From: Nocardioides limicola
Lineage (GTDB): Bacteria; Actinomycetota; Actinomycetes; Propionibacteriales; Nocardioidaceae
Assembly (NCBI RefSeq): GCF_016827675.1
Contig: NZ_JAERJA010000001.1
Location: forward strand, 62,001 to 126,000
Direction: 5' to 3'
DNA: 64,000 nucleotides
Shown here: positions 46,748-55,421 of the stretch, one piece after another
Position numbering within the stretch: the stretch's first letter is position 1
Layout of the letters: each line of letters starts with the position of its first letter
Notes under the pieces: model-generated
Seen by the model: only the letters and a program-made list of their open reading frames with translations
Databases searched by the model: none
What the model was told of the DNA's origin: nothing
Position numbers and translations under genes: made by a program

Positions 46748-47557
46748 ATGGCTAACTTCTCCGCCGCCGACGTCAAGAAGCTCCGCGAGCTCACCGGCGC
46801 CGGCATGATGGACTGCAAGAAGGCGCTCGACGAGGCCGCCGGCGACTTCGACAAGGCAGTCGAGGTGCTCCGCGTCAAGGGAGCCGCCAAGGCCGCCAAG
46901 CGCGGCGCCGAGCGAGAGACCTCCGCCGGGCTGGTCGCCTCCGCAGGCAGTGCGCTGGTCGAGCTCAAGAGCGAGACCGACTTCGTGGCCAAGAGCGAGG
47001 GGTTCATCTCCGCCGCTGAGAGCATCGCCGAGGCGGCCCTGGCCGCGCAGGCCACCGACACCGAGTCGCTCAAGGGCGCCCCGCTGGACGGCAAGACCGT
47101 CGCCGAGGTCGTCGAGCAGTTGGCCGTCACTATCGGTGAGAAGATCGAGCTCGGCCGGGCGACGTACTTCGACGGCCAGACGGTGACCTACATGCACAAG
47201 CGTGCCGCCGACCTGCCGCCGGCCGTCGGCGTCCTGGTCGAGTACACCGGTGACAACGCCGACGCTGCCCGCGGTGCCGCGATGCAGATCGCCGCGATGC
47301 GCCCGCAGTACCTGACCCGGGACGAGGTGCCCGCCGAGATCGTCGCCAAGGAGCGCGAGATCGCCGAGGCCACCGCCCGTGAGGAGGGCAAGCCGGAGCA
47401 GGCGATCGCCAAGATCACCGAAGGCCGCGTCAACGGATTCTTCAAGGACGTCGTCCTGCTCGAGCAGCCGTCGGTCACCGAGAACAAGAAGACGGTCAAG
47501 GCAGTTCTCGACGATGCCGGCGTCACCGTGACCCGGTTCGCGCGCTTCGAGGTCTGA
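46748..47557 (+). CDS. tsf: Elongation factor Ts
   Basis: EF-Ts exchanges GDP for GTP on EF-Tu. At 269 residues it starts [19 protein letters not shown] and contains [15 protein letters not shown] and the TDFVAKSE motif typical of the family. ATG 46748 was preferred over 46742 because AGGG lies 7 bases before it and it gives the canonical N terminus. Confidence 0.96.
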   Translation: MANFSAADVKKLRELTGAGMMDCKKALDEAAGDFDKAVEVLRVKGAAKAAKRGAERETSAGLVASAGSALVELKSETDFVAKSEGFISAAESIAEAALAAQATDTESLKGAPLDGKTVAEVVEQLAVTIGEKIELGRATYFDGQTVTYMHKRAADLPPAVGVLVEYTGDNADAARGAAMQIAAMRPQYLTRDEVPAEIVAKEREIAEATAREEGKPEQAIAKITEGRVNGFFKDVVLLEQPSVTENKKTVKAVLDDAGVTVTRFARFEV

Positions 47558-47617
47558 ACCTGACACACTGACCACAGCCGGGGTCGACGACGACCAGCTC
47601 AGCCGAAAGGACTGCCC

Positions 47618-48334
47618 GTGACCAAGTACCAGCGCGTGTTGCTGAAACTGTCCGGAGAGGCCTTCGGTGGAGGCAAGGTCGGCGTCGACCCCGATGTGGT
47701 GCAGGGCATCGCCCGCGAGATCGCGTCGGTGGCCAACGCCGGCGTACAGGTCGCCGTGGTCACCGGTGGCGGCAACTTCTTCCGCGGCGCCGAACTGCAG
47801 CAACGCGGTATGGACCGTGCCCGCGCGGACTACATGGGCATGCTCGGCATCGTGATGAACTGTCTGGCCCTGCAGGACTTCCTGGAGAAGCTCGGGGTCG
47901 ACACTCGGGTGCAGACCGCCATCACGATGGGGCAGGTCGCCGAGCCCTACATCCCGCGCCGGGCGATCCGGCACATGGAGAAGGGTCGCGTGGTGATCTT
48001 CGGTGCCGGAATGGGGATGCCCTACTTCTCCACCGACACCGTCGCCGTACAACGCGCCCTGGAGAGCAAGTGCGACGTCGTCATGGTCGCCAAGTCCGGC
48101 GTCGACGGCGTCTACACCGCCGACCCCAGGATCGACCCCGACGCGGTCAAGCTCGACCACGTCACCTATGACGAGGCCATCGCCCGAGGCCTGAGGATCA
48201 TGGACCAGACCGCCTTCGCCCTCTGTGGCGAGAACAAACTGCCGATGGTGGTCTTCGGGATGGAACCCGAGGGCACCATCTTGAAGGTGGTCCAAGGTGA
48301 GAAGATCGGAACCCTGGTCAGCGCCCAGGCGTGA
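47618..48334 (+). CDS. pyrH: Uridylate kinase
   Basis: UMP kinase, making UDP. The 238-residue hexameric enzyme has [22 protein letters not shown], the NC..LQDFLE region and [20 protein letters not shown] 47618 is preceded by GAAAGGA. Part of rpsB-tsf-pyrH-frr-cdsA. Confidence 0.96.
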   Translation: MTKYQRVLLKLSGEAFGGGKVGVDPDVVQGIAREIASVANAGVQVAVVTGGGNFFRGAELQQRGMDRARADYMGMLGIVMNCLALQDFLEKLGVDTRVQTAITMGQVAEPYIPRRAIRHMEKGRVVIFGAGMGMPYFSTDTVAVQRALESKCDVVMVAKSGVDGVYTADPRIDPDAVKLDHVTYDEAIARGLRIMDQTAFALCGENKLPMVVFGMEPEGTILKVVQGEKIGTLVSAQA

Positions 48335-48361
48335 CCCGCGCATCCACGAGAAGGAGCAGCC

Positions 48362-48919
48362 GTGATCAACGAGATCCTCAACGAGGCCGACCAGAAGATG
48401 GCCAAGTCGGTGGAAGCGACCCGTGAGGAGTTCGCCGCCATCCGCGCCGGCCGAGCCAACCCCAGCGTGTTCGCCAGGATCACGGCGGACTACTACGGGA
48501 CGCAGACCCCCCTGCAGCAGTTGGCCTCGTTCACGTCCCAGGACGCCCGCACCATCCTGATCGCCCCGTTCGACATGGGCGCGATGGCCGGGATCGAGAA
48601 GGCCATCCGTGACTCCGACCTCGGTGTCAACCCGACCAACGACGGCCAGGTGCTGCGCTGCGCGTTCCCGGAGCTGACCGAGGAGCGCCGCAAGGAGTAC
48701 ATCAAGGTCGCCAAGGGCAAGGCCGAGGACGGCCGGGTGTCGGTGCGCAACATCCGGCGTACCGCCAAGCAGAACCTGGAGAAGCTCGAGAAGGACGGCG
48801 AGGTCGGCAAGGACGACGTCACCGGCGCCGAGAAGCGGCTCGACGGACTCACCAAGAAGCACACCGACGCGATCGACGAGATGCTCAAGACCAAGGAATC
48901 AGAACTGCTCGAGGTCTGA
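48362..48919 (+). CDS. frr: Ribosome recycling factor
   Basis: RRF splits post-termination ribosomes with EF-G. At 185 residues it shows the family pattern: RAGRANPSVFARI near residue 30, QDARTILIAPFD, LTEERRKEYIKVAK and a C-terminal helix ending in MLKTKESELLEV. GTG 48362 has GAAGGAG upstream. It lies 27 bases after pyrH and 7 before cdsA. Confidence 0.96.
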   Translation: MINEILNEADQKMAKSVEATREEFAAIRAGRANPSVFARITADYYGTQTPLQQLASFTSQDARTILIAPFDMGAMAGIEKAIRDSDLGVNPTNDGQVLRCAFPELTEERRKEYIKVAKGKAEDGRVSVRNIRRTAKQNLEKLEKDGEVGKDDVTGAEKRLDGLTKKHTDAIDEMLKTKESELLEV

Positions 48920-48926
48920 GGCCGCG

Positions 48927-49796
48927 ATGAGCACCGACGTACCTCAGAAGAGCCACGGCCGCGCCGGCCGGAACCTGCCTGCGGCCATCGGCTCGGCGGC
49001 CGTCCTGTTGGCCGTCATCGCCGCCTCCCTGTGGTTCTGGAAGCCGGCCTTCATGGTGGTGGTGGTGGCCGCCGTCGCCGTCGCCGTCTGGGAGATGGAG
49101 AAGGGGCTGTCCGCCAAGGGCATTGACCTGCCCCGGGAGCCGCTGCAGGTCGGTGGCGCTGCGATGGTGCTGGTGGCCTTCGTCTGGGGGGCGCCGGCGC
49201 TGGTCACCGCGACCGCGGTGACGGCACTGATCACCATGCTCTGGCTGCTCCGCCGGGGCGTGAACGGCTACGTCCGAGACGCCTCCGCCTCGATCTTCAC
49301 GCTCGTCTACCTGCCCTTCCTGGGCTCGTTCGTGGCGTTGATGCTGGCCGAGGACGGACAGCCGGGCTGGGCCGAGGGCACCAACCTCGACTTCGGCGCC
49401 CTCGGCGTGGTCACCTTCATCCTGGTCACCGTTGCCTCCGACACCGGTGGCTACGTGGCGGGGGTGCTGTTCGGCAAGCATCCGATGGCACCGGTGATCT
49501 CCCCGAAGAAGTCCTGGGAGGGCTTCGCCGGGTCACTGATCGCGTGTGTCGCAGCCGGGTGGGCGCTGGTGGTCTACCTGCTCGGCGGCGACGGGTGGGT
49601 CGGGGTCGTGCTGGGCCTGATCGTGGTGGTGATGGCCACTCTGGGTGACCTCTGCGAGTCGGTGATCAAGCGGGACCTCGGCATCAAGGACATGTCCAAG
49701 ATCATCCCCGGGCACGGCGGGCTGATGGACCGACTCGACTCGCTGTTGGCCACCATCGCGCCCACCTGGCTGCTCCTGCACTACCTTGTCTTCTGA
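48927..49796 (+). CDS. cdsA: Phosphatidate cytidylyltransferase
   Basis: CdsA makes CDP-diacylglycerol for phospholipids. The 289-residue membrane protein has about eight helices and the C-terminal signature DLCESVIKRDLGIKDMSKII followed by PGHGGLMDRLDS. SPKKSWEGFAGS is also conserved. ATG 48927 lies 7 bases after frr. Confidence 0.95.
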   Translation: MSTDVPQKSHGRAGRNLPAAIGSAAVLLAVIAASLWFWKPAFMVVVVAAVAVAVWEMEKGLSAKGIDLPREPLQVGGAAMVLVAFVWGAPALVTATAVTALITMLWLLRRGVNGYVRDASASIFTLVYLPFLGSFVALMLAEDGQPGWAEGTNLDFGALGVVTFILVTVASDTGGYVAGVLFGKHPMAPVISPKKSWEGFAGSLIACVAAGWALVVYLLGGDGWVGVVLGLIVVVMATLGDLCESVIKRDLGIKDMSKIIPGHGGLMDRLDSLLATIAPTWLLLHYLVF

Positions 49797-49827
49797 GGGC
49801 ATCATCAGCGCAGGGGAGGCGGAAAAG

Positions 49828-50145
49828 GTGAACCAGCCACGTGACTGGTGGCACCGCGACCACCCGACGTTCACCGCGCTGACGGGCTTCTTCGTCGGAC
49901 TCCTGTACGTCGCGCTGGTGCCGGGGCTGTGGCTCGCGGCGCTGGACTGGGCCTTCGATGACGAGACGACAGCAGAACTCTTCCCGCTGGTGTTGGTCGG
50001 GCTGGCGCTGCCGACCGCTCTCGCCCTGCTGCCCCGCACGCGCCGGTTCGGCAAGTACATGCTCTTCGGAGTGGCGATCACGCTGGCAGTGGTGGTCGGT
50101 GTCGGCACCACCGTCTTCTGGCTGATGATGCGCTTCCAGGGATGA
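49828..50145 (+). CDS. Small membrane protein of unknown function
   Basis: A 105-residue protein with about three membrane helices (from [17 protein letters not shown] onwards). GTG 49828 has a good ribosome binding site (GGGGAGG, 49813-49819); the open frame from 49786 overlaps cdsA. It lies between cdsA and rlmN, and its stop overlaps ATG 50142, a possible start of rlmN. I do not recognise a family. Confidence 0.75.
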   Translation: MNQPRDWWHRDHPTFTALTGFFVGLLYVALVPGLWLAALDWAFDDETTAELFPLVLVGLALPTALALLPRTRRFGKYMLFGVAITLAVVVGVGTTVFWLMMRFQG

Positions 50146-50167
50146 CCGCCTCGGCGCCACTCCGGCG

Positions 50168-50173
50168 TAGAAT
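50168..50173 (+). promoter_or_regulatory. Leaderless promoter -10 (TAGAAT) of rlmN
   Basis: TAGAAT lies 7 bases before ATG 50181. It supports 50181 over ATG 50142, which overlaps the previous stop. Both could be used. Confidence 0.65.
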
Positions 50174-50180
50174 CTCGCCG

Positions 50181-51311
50181 ATGGCCGAGCACGGGGCGCC
50201 CAGGACCCTTCCCCTGGTGATGGAGCCCCCCAAGGGGCGCGGCAAGCCGCCGCGGCACTTGGCCGACCTCGACGAGGCCGGACGGAAGGCATTGCTCGAG
50301 GAGATGGGCCTGCCCGGCTTCCGGGCCGCCCAGTTGTCCACCCACTACTTCGGACGTCTGGTCCACGACCCAGCCGAGATGACTGACCTCCCGGCTGCGC
50401 AGCGCGCCGACCTGGTCACCGCACTGCTGCCGGACCTGATGAGCCCGATCCGGAGCCAGTCCGCCGACAAGGGCACCACGGTGAAGACGCTGTGGAAGCT
50501 CTTCGACGGTGCGTTGGTCGAGTCGGTGCTGATGCGGTACACCGACCGGGCCACGATCTGCATCTCCAGTCAGGCCGGCTGTGGCATGGCCTGCCCGTTC
50601 TGCGCCACCGGCCAGGGCGGTCTGCAACGCAACATGTCGACCGCCGAGATCGTGCACCAGGTGGTGGTGGGCGCCCGGGCGATGGCGAACGGTGATGTTG
50701 CCGGCGGTCCGGGCCGGCTCTCCAATGTCGTCTTCATGGGCATGGGCGAGCCGCTGGCCAACTACAACGCGGTCATCGGTGCGGTTCGCCGGCTCACCGA
50801 CCCGGCTCCTGCCGGCCTGGGACTCTCCGCGCGCCACGTGACGGTGTCCACGGTCGGGCTGGTGCCGCGGATGAAGCAGTTGGCCGATGAAGGCATCCCG
50901 GTCACGCTGGCGCTGTCACTGCACGCGCCCGACGACGAGTTGCGCAACGAACTGGTGCCGATCAACACCCGCTTCTCGGTCGCCGAGACCGTCGATGCGG
51001 CGTACGAGTACTTCGAGAAGACCGGCCGCCGGGTCTCCATCGAGTACGCGATGATGCGTGACATCAACGACCAGGCCTGGCGTGCGGACCTGCTTGCCGA
51101 CGTACTCATCGAGCGGGGCGGGCGACACTGGGTGCACATCAACCCGATCCCGCTCAACGAGGTGCGTGGCTCACGGTTCACCCGCTCGAGGGACGAGGAC
51201 ATGGCCGAGTTCGTCCGCCGACTCGAGGCGAAGGGCATCTCCACGTCGATGCGGGACACCCGTGGCAGCGACATCGACGCGGCGTGTGGCCAACTGGCTG
51301 CCAGCGGCTAG
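50181..51311 (+). CDS. rlmN: 23S rRNA/tRNA adenosine(C2)-methyltransferase RlmN
   Basis: RlmN is a radical SAM enzyme that methylates A2503 of 23S rRNA and A37 of some tRNAs. The 376-residue protein has CGMACPFC (the three cysteines of the iron-sulfur cluster), [31 protein letters not shown] and the final CG in DAACGQL. Start 50181 follows the leaderless promoter. Confidence 0.95.
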   Translation: MAEHGAPRTLPLVMEPPKGRGKPPRHLADLDEAGRKALLEEMGLPGFRAAQLSTHYFGRLVHDPAEMTDLPAAQRADLVTALLPDLMSPIRSQSADKGTTVKTLWKLFDGALVESVLMRYTDRATICISSQAGCGMACPFCATGQGGLQRNMSTAEIVHQVVVGARAMANGDVAGGPGRLSNVVFMGMGEPLANYNAVIGAVRRLTDPAPAGLGLSARHVTVSTVGLVPRMKQLADEGIPVTLALSLHAPDDELRNELVPINTRFSVAETVDAAYEYFEKTGRRVSIEYAMMRDINDQAWRADLLADVLIERGGRHWVHINPIPLNEVRGSRFTRSRDEDMAEFVRRLEAKGISTSMRDTRGSDIDAACGQLAASG

Positions 51312-51470
51312 CTGTACCCGGCCTAATCCCGTGCGTTGCGCACCGTTCTCGGCGCATTTCCATGCGGAACGTACGGGAATCGGACCTCGACCCGTCCACA
51401 GGGCAGATCAGTCTCCCCCTGTTCACGTGCCGTCCACAGCCCCTCACCGATCCGTTCGGATGCGGCACCT

Positions 51471-51507
51471 ACCTTCCCGATCAGAGGCAACTCACGATCG
51501 GGAAGGT
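51471..51507 (+). promoter_or_regulatory. Inverted repeat enclosing the ribosome binding site of the GT4 gene
   Basis: ACCTTCCCGATC (51471-51482) and GATCGGGAAGGT (51496-51507) are exact complements with a 13-base spacer. The right arm contains GGAAGG (51501-51506), the ribosome binding site for ATG 51514. TACCTT at 51470-51475 overlaps the left arm and could be a -10, so an operator is also possible. Confidence 0.75.
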
Positions 51508-51513
51508 GAAGCG

Positions 51514-52755
51514 ATGCTCGAATCTCACTCGGCAGGGGTCGGAGCCGGTCGACCCCCCAGGTCGCTGTCCAGGCGGGCATCCCGCAAGGTCGTCCGGCTG
51601 CCGCGCCCGGCGCAGCCCGCGAAACTTCGGGTGCTGGTGGTCGCGGAGTCCTTCTTGCCACAGGTCAACGGGGTCACCAACTCGGTCCGGCGGGTGCTGG
51701 ACCACCTGGCGTCCCACGGTCACGTCGCGCACCTGGTCGCGCCGACCGGCCCGGAGGAGTACGCCGGCTTCGCGGTCACCAAGGTCCGTGGGGCCAGCCT
51801 GCCGTTCTACGCGGACTTCCGGATCGGCCTGGAGACCCGGCGACGGCTCCGCGCGCTGATGCTTGAGTTCCAGCCCGATGTGGTCCACCTCGCCTCACCG
51901 GCGACGCTGGGCTACCAGGCAGCCAGAGCCGCCCGCGAACTCGACATCCCCACGGTCGCGATCTATCAGACCGATCTGGTCGGATTCGCGGACGGCTACC
52001 GGATCCCTGGCGGAGCAGCAGCGATGTCCCGCCTCACCCGGCGCATCCACTGCCAGGTGGATCGCACCCTGGCCCCGTCCACGGCGAGTCTGCGGCAGCT
52101 CGAGGCACTCGACGTGCCAGGGCTGGCCAAGTGGCCCAGGGGAGTGGACCTGACCCAGTTCGATCCCTCGCACCGCTGTGCGGCGTTGCGCCGGGAGTTG
52201 GCGCCGCACGGCCAGAAGCTGGTCGGGTACGTCGGCCGGTTGGCCCCCGAGAAGGAACTGGAGCTGCTGGTGCACGCGGCCCGGATCCCCGGTGTCAAGG
52301 TGGTGGTGGTCGGGGGTGGCCCCGAGGAGGCTCGGCTGCGCCGGCTGCTGCCGGAGGCAGCGTTCCTGGGCGTGTTGCATGGCGCCGATCTGGGCCGTGC
52401 CTATGCGTCCCTCGACGTGTTCGTGCACACCGGTCGACACGAGACCTACTGCCAGGCGGCCCAAGAGGCACTCGCCTCCGGGGTGCCGGTGGTGGCTCCT
52501 CGGGCGGGCGGTCCGATCGACGTGGTCGACGATCAGGTGACCGGGTTCCTGTACGCCCCCGGGGAGGGGGCGGAGATGGCCGCGCTCGTGAAGAGTCTGG
52601 TCCGCAACCCGACGCTCAGGCAGCGGATGGGCCACGATGCCCGTCGCCGAGTCGAAGGCAGGTCCTGGGAGGCGGTCATCGACCTGCTGCTCGAGCACTA
52701 CCGCGACGCGCTGGCTCATCGTCGTACGTCGTCAGGCGGTCGCAGCGTCGCCTAG
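51514..52755 (+). CDS. Glycosyltransferase family 4, MgtA/PimB-like
   Basis: A 413-residue GT-B glycosyltransferase. The acceptor side has VVAESFLPQVNGVTNSVRRV and PDVVHLASPATLGYQA; the donor side has VGYVGRLAPEKELELLVHA and the EX7E motif in HETYCQAAQEALASG. This matches actinobacterial alpha-mannosyltransferases of the MgtA/PimB group, which build mannosylated glycolipids. ATG 51514 is set by GGAAGG. It is a single gene; the 202 bases upstream hold the inverted repeat and nothing else clear. The stop lies at the start of a 21-bp repeat array. Confidence 0.86.
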   Translation: MLESHSAGVGAGRPPRSLSRRASRKVVRLPRPAQPAKLRVLVVAESFLPQVNGVTNSVRRVLDHLASHGHVAHLVAPTGPEEYAGFAVTKVRGASLPFYADFRIGLETRRRLRALMLEFQPDVVHLASPATLGYQAARAARELDIPTVAIYQTDLVGFADGYRIPGGAAAMSRLTRRIHCQVDRTLAPSTASLRQLEALDVPGLAKWPRGVDLTQFDPSHRCAALRRELAPHGQKLVGYVGRLAPEKELELLVHAARIPGVKVVVVGGGPEEARLRRLLPEAAFLGVLHGADLGRAYASLDVFVHTGRHETYCQAAQEALASGVPVVAPRAGGPIDVVDDQVTGFLYAPGEGAEMAALVKSLVRNPTLRQRMGHDARRRVEGRSWEAVIDLLLEHYRDALAHRRTSSGGRSVA

Positions 52756-52833
52756 TGCCCAGGTCGATGCGTGTAAGGCCCAAGTCGATGCGGATAGGGC
52801 CCAAGTCGGCGCGGATGGGGCCCAAGTCGATCA
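52748..52833 (+). repeat. 21-bp tandem repeat filling the GT4/LOG convergent gap
   Basis: Copies at 52764-52784, 52785-52805 and 52806-52826, with partial copies before (including the GT4 stop) and after (including the LOG stop). The core is GCGGATAGGGCCCAAGTCG. Copy 52806-52826 is identical over 21 bases to copy 12062-12082 behind ftsY. Confidence 0.92.
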
Positions 52834-53910
52834 GGTGAGGAGGGCTGCAACCTCGTCGGTGGTGTCCACCAGGTGCACCCGGTCGGCCATGTGCCGCCCG
52901 GACGCCAACGCCTGCAGCAGCGGCCAGGCCGGCAGCGTCTCGGTCCAGTACTGGCGCCCGACCAGCACCATCGGCGAGGTCGCGGACTCGTCGGCGTAGT
53001 AGTTCTCGCAGGCATCGGTGAAGATCTCCTGCACGGTGCCTGCGGCGCCGGGGAGGAAGACGATCCCGGCATTGCAGATCTGCAGCAGCACCGCTTCGCG
53101 TTGGGGGTTGGCGAAGTACTTGGCGATCGAGGTGGCGAACGGGTTCGGCGGCTCGTGGCCGTAGTGCCAGGTCGGCACCCCCAGTGACTCCGCTCCGTCG
53201 GGGAACCGGTCACGCACACCGAACGCAGCGTCGGCCCAGGCACCGATCGACGGCGTGAACGACGGCACCGTGCCCAGCATCCGCACCGCCTCGCCGAGTT
53301 CGGCCGCGTCGCGGTCCCGCATCCAGGCGCCCAGGTTCGCCGCCTCCATGGCCCCGGGACCGCCGCCGGTGGCGACGGTGTGCGCGCCGGCGAGGCGTTG
53401 GCCGAGCTCGGCCGCCTGGAGGTACGACGTACCTCCGCGCCGCAGGCTGTGACCACCCATCACCCCCACGAGGCTGCGTCCCACGACGTACTGCTCCACC
53501 GCATCGTCGATCGCGTGGTCGTGCAACGCCTGGGCGAGGGTGACGTCGAGGTTGCGCACCTGCTGTGACCAGGCGTAGGCGCACGCGTCCAGGCTGTCCT
53601 GGTAGTCGCCCGAGCCGAACAGTTCGGTCGGCGTGTACAGCGTCGTCCGGTAGGTGTCGATCGGCAGGCCGGGAAGCTCGGGGAAGACGATCGCGCCCCG
53701 CGCCCGCACCGAGACGGCGTCGGCCTCGGTCAGTCGACAGCCCAGGAAGAGGGCGCCGGCCACGTCCAGTGACCGCAGCGCGGTGCCGCGCTCGGTCAGG
53801 TCGACCCCCTGCAGGTGCCAGCCGCTCATCGACGTGGCTCCCAGCCGGAGTCTTCGGTCGAATTGTCCGATCGTCTCGACTTCGATGATCCTGCCGCGAA
53901 CGTGTCTCAC
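52831..53910 (-). CDS. LOG-family (TIGR00730-like) Rossmann nucleotide-binding protein
   Basis: A 359-residue protein with a Rossmann-like fold. The two LOG motifs are TGGGPGAMEAAN and, altered, LPGAAGTVQEIF (the usual PGGxGTxxE has Gly in the third position). It is longer than typical LOG proteins (about 190 residues), with about 130 extra N-terminal residues; such long actinobacterial forms are known to me only as uncharacterised proteins. GTG 53910 has a leaderless promoter. Family members hydrolyse cytokinin or nucleoside monophosphates; the altered motif makes activity uncertain. Confidence 0.82.
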   Translation of the reverse strand: MRHVRGRIIEVETIGQFDRRLRLGATSMSGWHLQGVDLTERGTALRSLDVAGALFLGCRLTEADAVSVRARGAIVFPELPGLPIDTYRTTLYTPTELFGSGDYQDSLDACAYAWSQQVRNLDVTLAQALHDHAIDDAVEQYVVGRSLVGVMGGHSLRRGGTSYLQAAELGQRLAGAHTVATGGGPGAMEAANLGAWMRDRDAAELGEAVRMLGTVPSFTPSIGAWADAAFGVRDRFPDGAESLGVPTWHYGHEPPNPFATSIAKYFANPQREAVLLQICNAGIVFLPGAAGTVQEIFTDACENYYADESATSPMVLVGRQYWTETLPAWPLLQALASGRHMADRVHLVDTTDEVAALLT

Positions 53911-53917
53911 GACCGCG

Positions 53918-53923
53918 AGCCTA
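53918..53923 (-). promoter_or_regulatory. Leaderless promoter -10 (TAGGCT) of the LOG gene
   Basis: On the minus strand TAGGCT (53923 to 53918) lies 7 bases before GTG 53910. It is separated by only four bases from the -10 of the divergent M1 gene. Confidence 0.65.
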
Positions 53924-53927
53924 GACG

Positions 53928-53933
53928 TAGGGT
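53928..53933 (+). promoter_or_regulatory. Leaderless promoter -10 (TAGGGT) of the M1 peptidase
   Basis: TAGGGT lies 7 bases before GTG 53941. The two start codons are 30 bases apart, so the divergent promoters must share sequence. Confidence 0.65.
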
Positions 53934-53940
53934 GAGCCGC

Positions 53941-55416
53941 GTGAACGCATCGCGGCTGAGGTGGCTGCTGGTCACCGTGCTGGGTCTGGCGCTGGTGGCT
54001 GCGCCACTGGCGCCGCAGCAGTCCGCCGTCGTGTCACCGGCCCTGTCGCCGGTGCTGGTCTCCGCAGCGACCGGCTCGCCGGGATCTGCTGGGATCGGAG
54101 ACCCGTACTTCCGGCTCGACGGCAACGGCGGCTACCGGGTGCGTTCCTACTCGATCCGCAACCGCTACCGATTCGCGGGCAGCCGCCCGGCCGGCCGACT
54201 CACCGGCCGCACCCGGATCGTGGCTCGCGCCGGCAAGGACCTGTCCCGGTTCAACCTCGACCTGCTGCTCCCGGTGAAATGGGTGAAGGTCAACGGTCGG
54301 CGAGTCACCTGGAGCAAACCCAATCGGCACGAACTGCGGGTCCACCCCCGGAAGGTGCTGCGCAAGGGGGAGCGGTTCGTGGTGGTCGTGGCCTACGACG
54401 GCCGCCCGGCGCGGATCTCGTGGCGCGGCGAGACCAACTTCCACGAGAACCACATCGAAGCGCTCGCGATGCACCAGCCGCACGTCGCCCCGTGGTGGTT
54501 CCCGTCCAACAACCATCCCCGCAACAAGGCGCGGATGGACATCCGGATCACCGTGCCGCGCGGGCGTCAGGCGATCGCCAACGGTGAACTGGTCAGCCGC
54601 CGACTCGTCGGCCAGAACCTGGTCCGGTGGCACTGGCGGGCCAAGGAACCGATGGCGCCGTACCTGGCCTTCTTCGCCGCCGGCCGGTTCCGGATCCAAC
54701 AGGGCACCGACCACGGGGTTCCGTGGCTGGTCGCGGTCTCCAAGCAGTTCCCCCGAGACCGCCGCCGCACCCTGCTGCGCGACCTGAGGCGTAGCGCCGA
54801 GGTGGTCAGCTGGGCCGAGTCCGAGTTCGGCCCGCACCCGTTCTCGATCACCGGGGGAGTGGCCACGTCCCTGTACGTCGAGTTCGCGCTGGAGAACCAG
54901 ACCAGGCCGGTCTACCCCGGGATCTTCGGGATCCCCGAATGGCTGCTGGTCCACGAACTGGCCCACCAGTGGTTCGGCAACCACGTCAGCGTGCGCCGAT
55001 GGCGCGACATCTGGCTCAACGAGGGGCTGTCCACCTGGGTGGAGAAGCGGCACGCCGAGGTCCACCGGGGCCGGTCCGCCTCAGCGTGGTTGCGCAGTGA
55101 GTACGACAGACGGCCCGCCAACGCTGCGTTCTGGAAGGTGCGCCTGGACAACCCGGGTCCCGACAAGATGTTCCATCAGGCGATCTATGTGCGCGGGGCG
55201 ATGGCGGTGCAGGCGCTCCGGGAGCGGATCGGGGTGCAGAAGCACACCGAACTGCTGCGGTTGTGGGTGCAGAAGTACGGCGGCGGCACCGCCCGGGTCG
55301 AGGACTTCATCGCGCTGGCCGAGCAGGTCTCAGGTCAGAACCTGGGTGGCTTCTTCGATGCCTGGCTGACCAGCACCACCAAGCCGGCCGACACCGCCGC
55401 CAACGGTCTGGGCTGA
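53941..55416 (+). CDS. Exported M1-family metallopeptidase
   Basis: A 491-residue aminopeptidase-like protein. The signal peptide spans about residues 1-30 (LRWLLVTVLGLALVAAPLA). The zinc site is HELAHQW (about residue 338) with the third ligand in WLNEGLSTW 18 residues later. An ALENQ motif, counterpart of GxMEN, precedes it. No clear membrane anchor follows, so it is secreted. The N-terminal part before the catalytic domain is beta-rich as in M1 enzymes. The convergent deacetylase gene ends 5 bases away. Confidence 0.9.
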   Translation: MNASRLRWLLVTVLGLALVAAPLAPQQSAVVSPALSPVLVSAATGSPGSAGIGDPYFRLDGNGGYRVRSYSIRNRYRFAGSRPAGRLTGRTRIVARAGKDLSRFNLDLLLPVKWVKVNGRRVTWSKPNRHELRVHPRKVLRKGERFVVVVAYDGRPARISWRGETNFHENHIEALAMHQPHVAPWWFPSNNHPRNKARMDIRITVPRGRQAIANGELVSRRLVGQNLVRWHWRAKEPMAPYLAFFAAGRFRIQQGTDHGVPWLVAVSKQFPRDRRRTLLRDLRRSAEVVSWAESEFGPHPFSITGGVATSLYVEFALENQTRPVYPGIFGIPEWLLVHELAHQWFGNHVSVRRWRDIWLNEGLSTWVEKRHAEVHRGRSASAWLRSEYDRRPANAAFWKVRLDNPGPDKMFHQAIYVRGAMAVQALRERIGVQKHTELLRLWVQKYGGGTARVEDFIALAEQVSGQNLGGFFDAWLTSTTKPADTAANGLG

Positions 55417-55421
55417 CCCGA

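Noticed and set aside
46619-48862. 747-codon minus-strand frame across tsf, pyrH and frr
   Set aside because: Shadow frame; three certain genes lie opposite.
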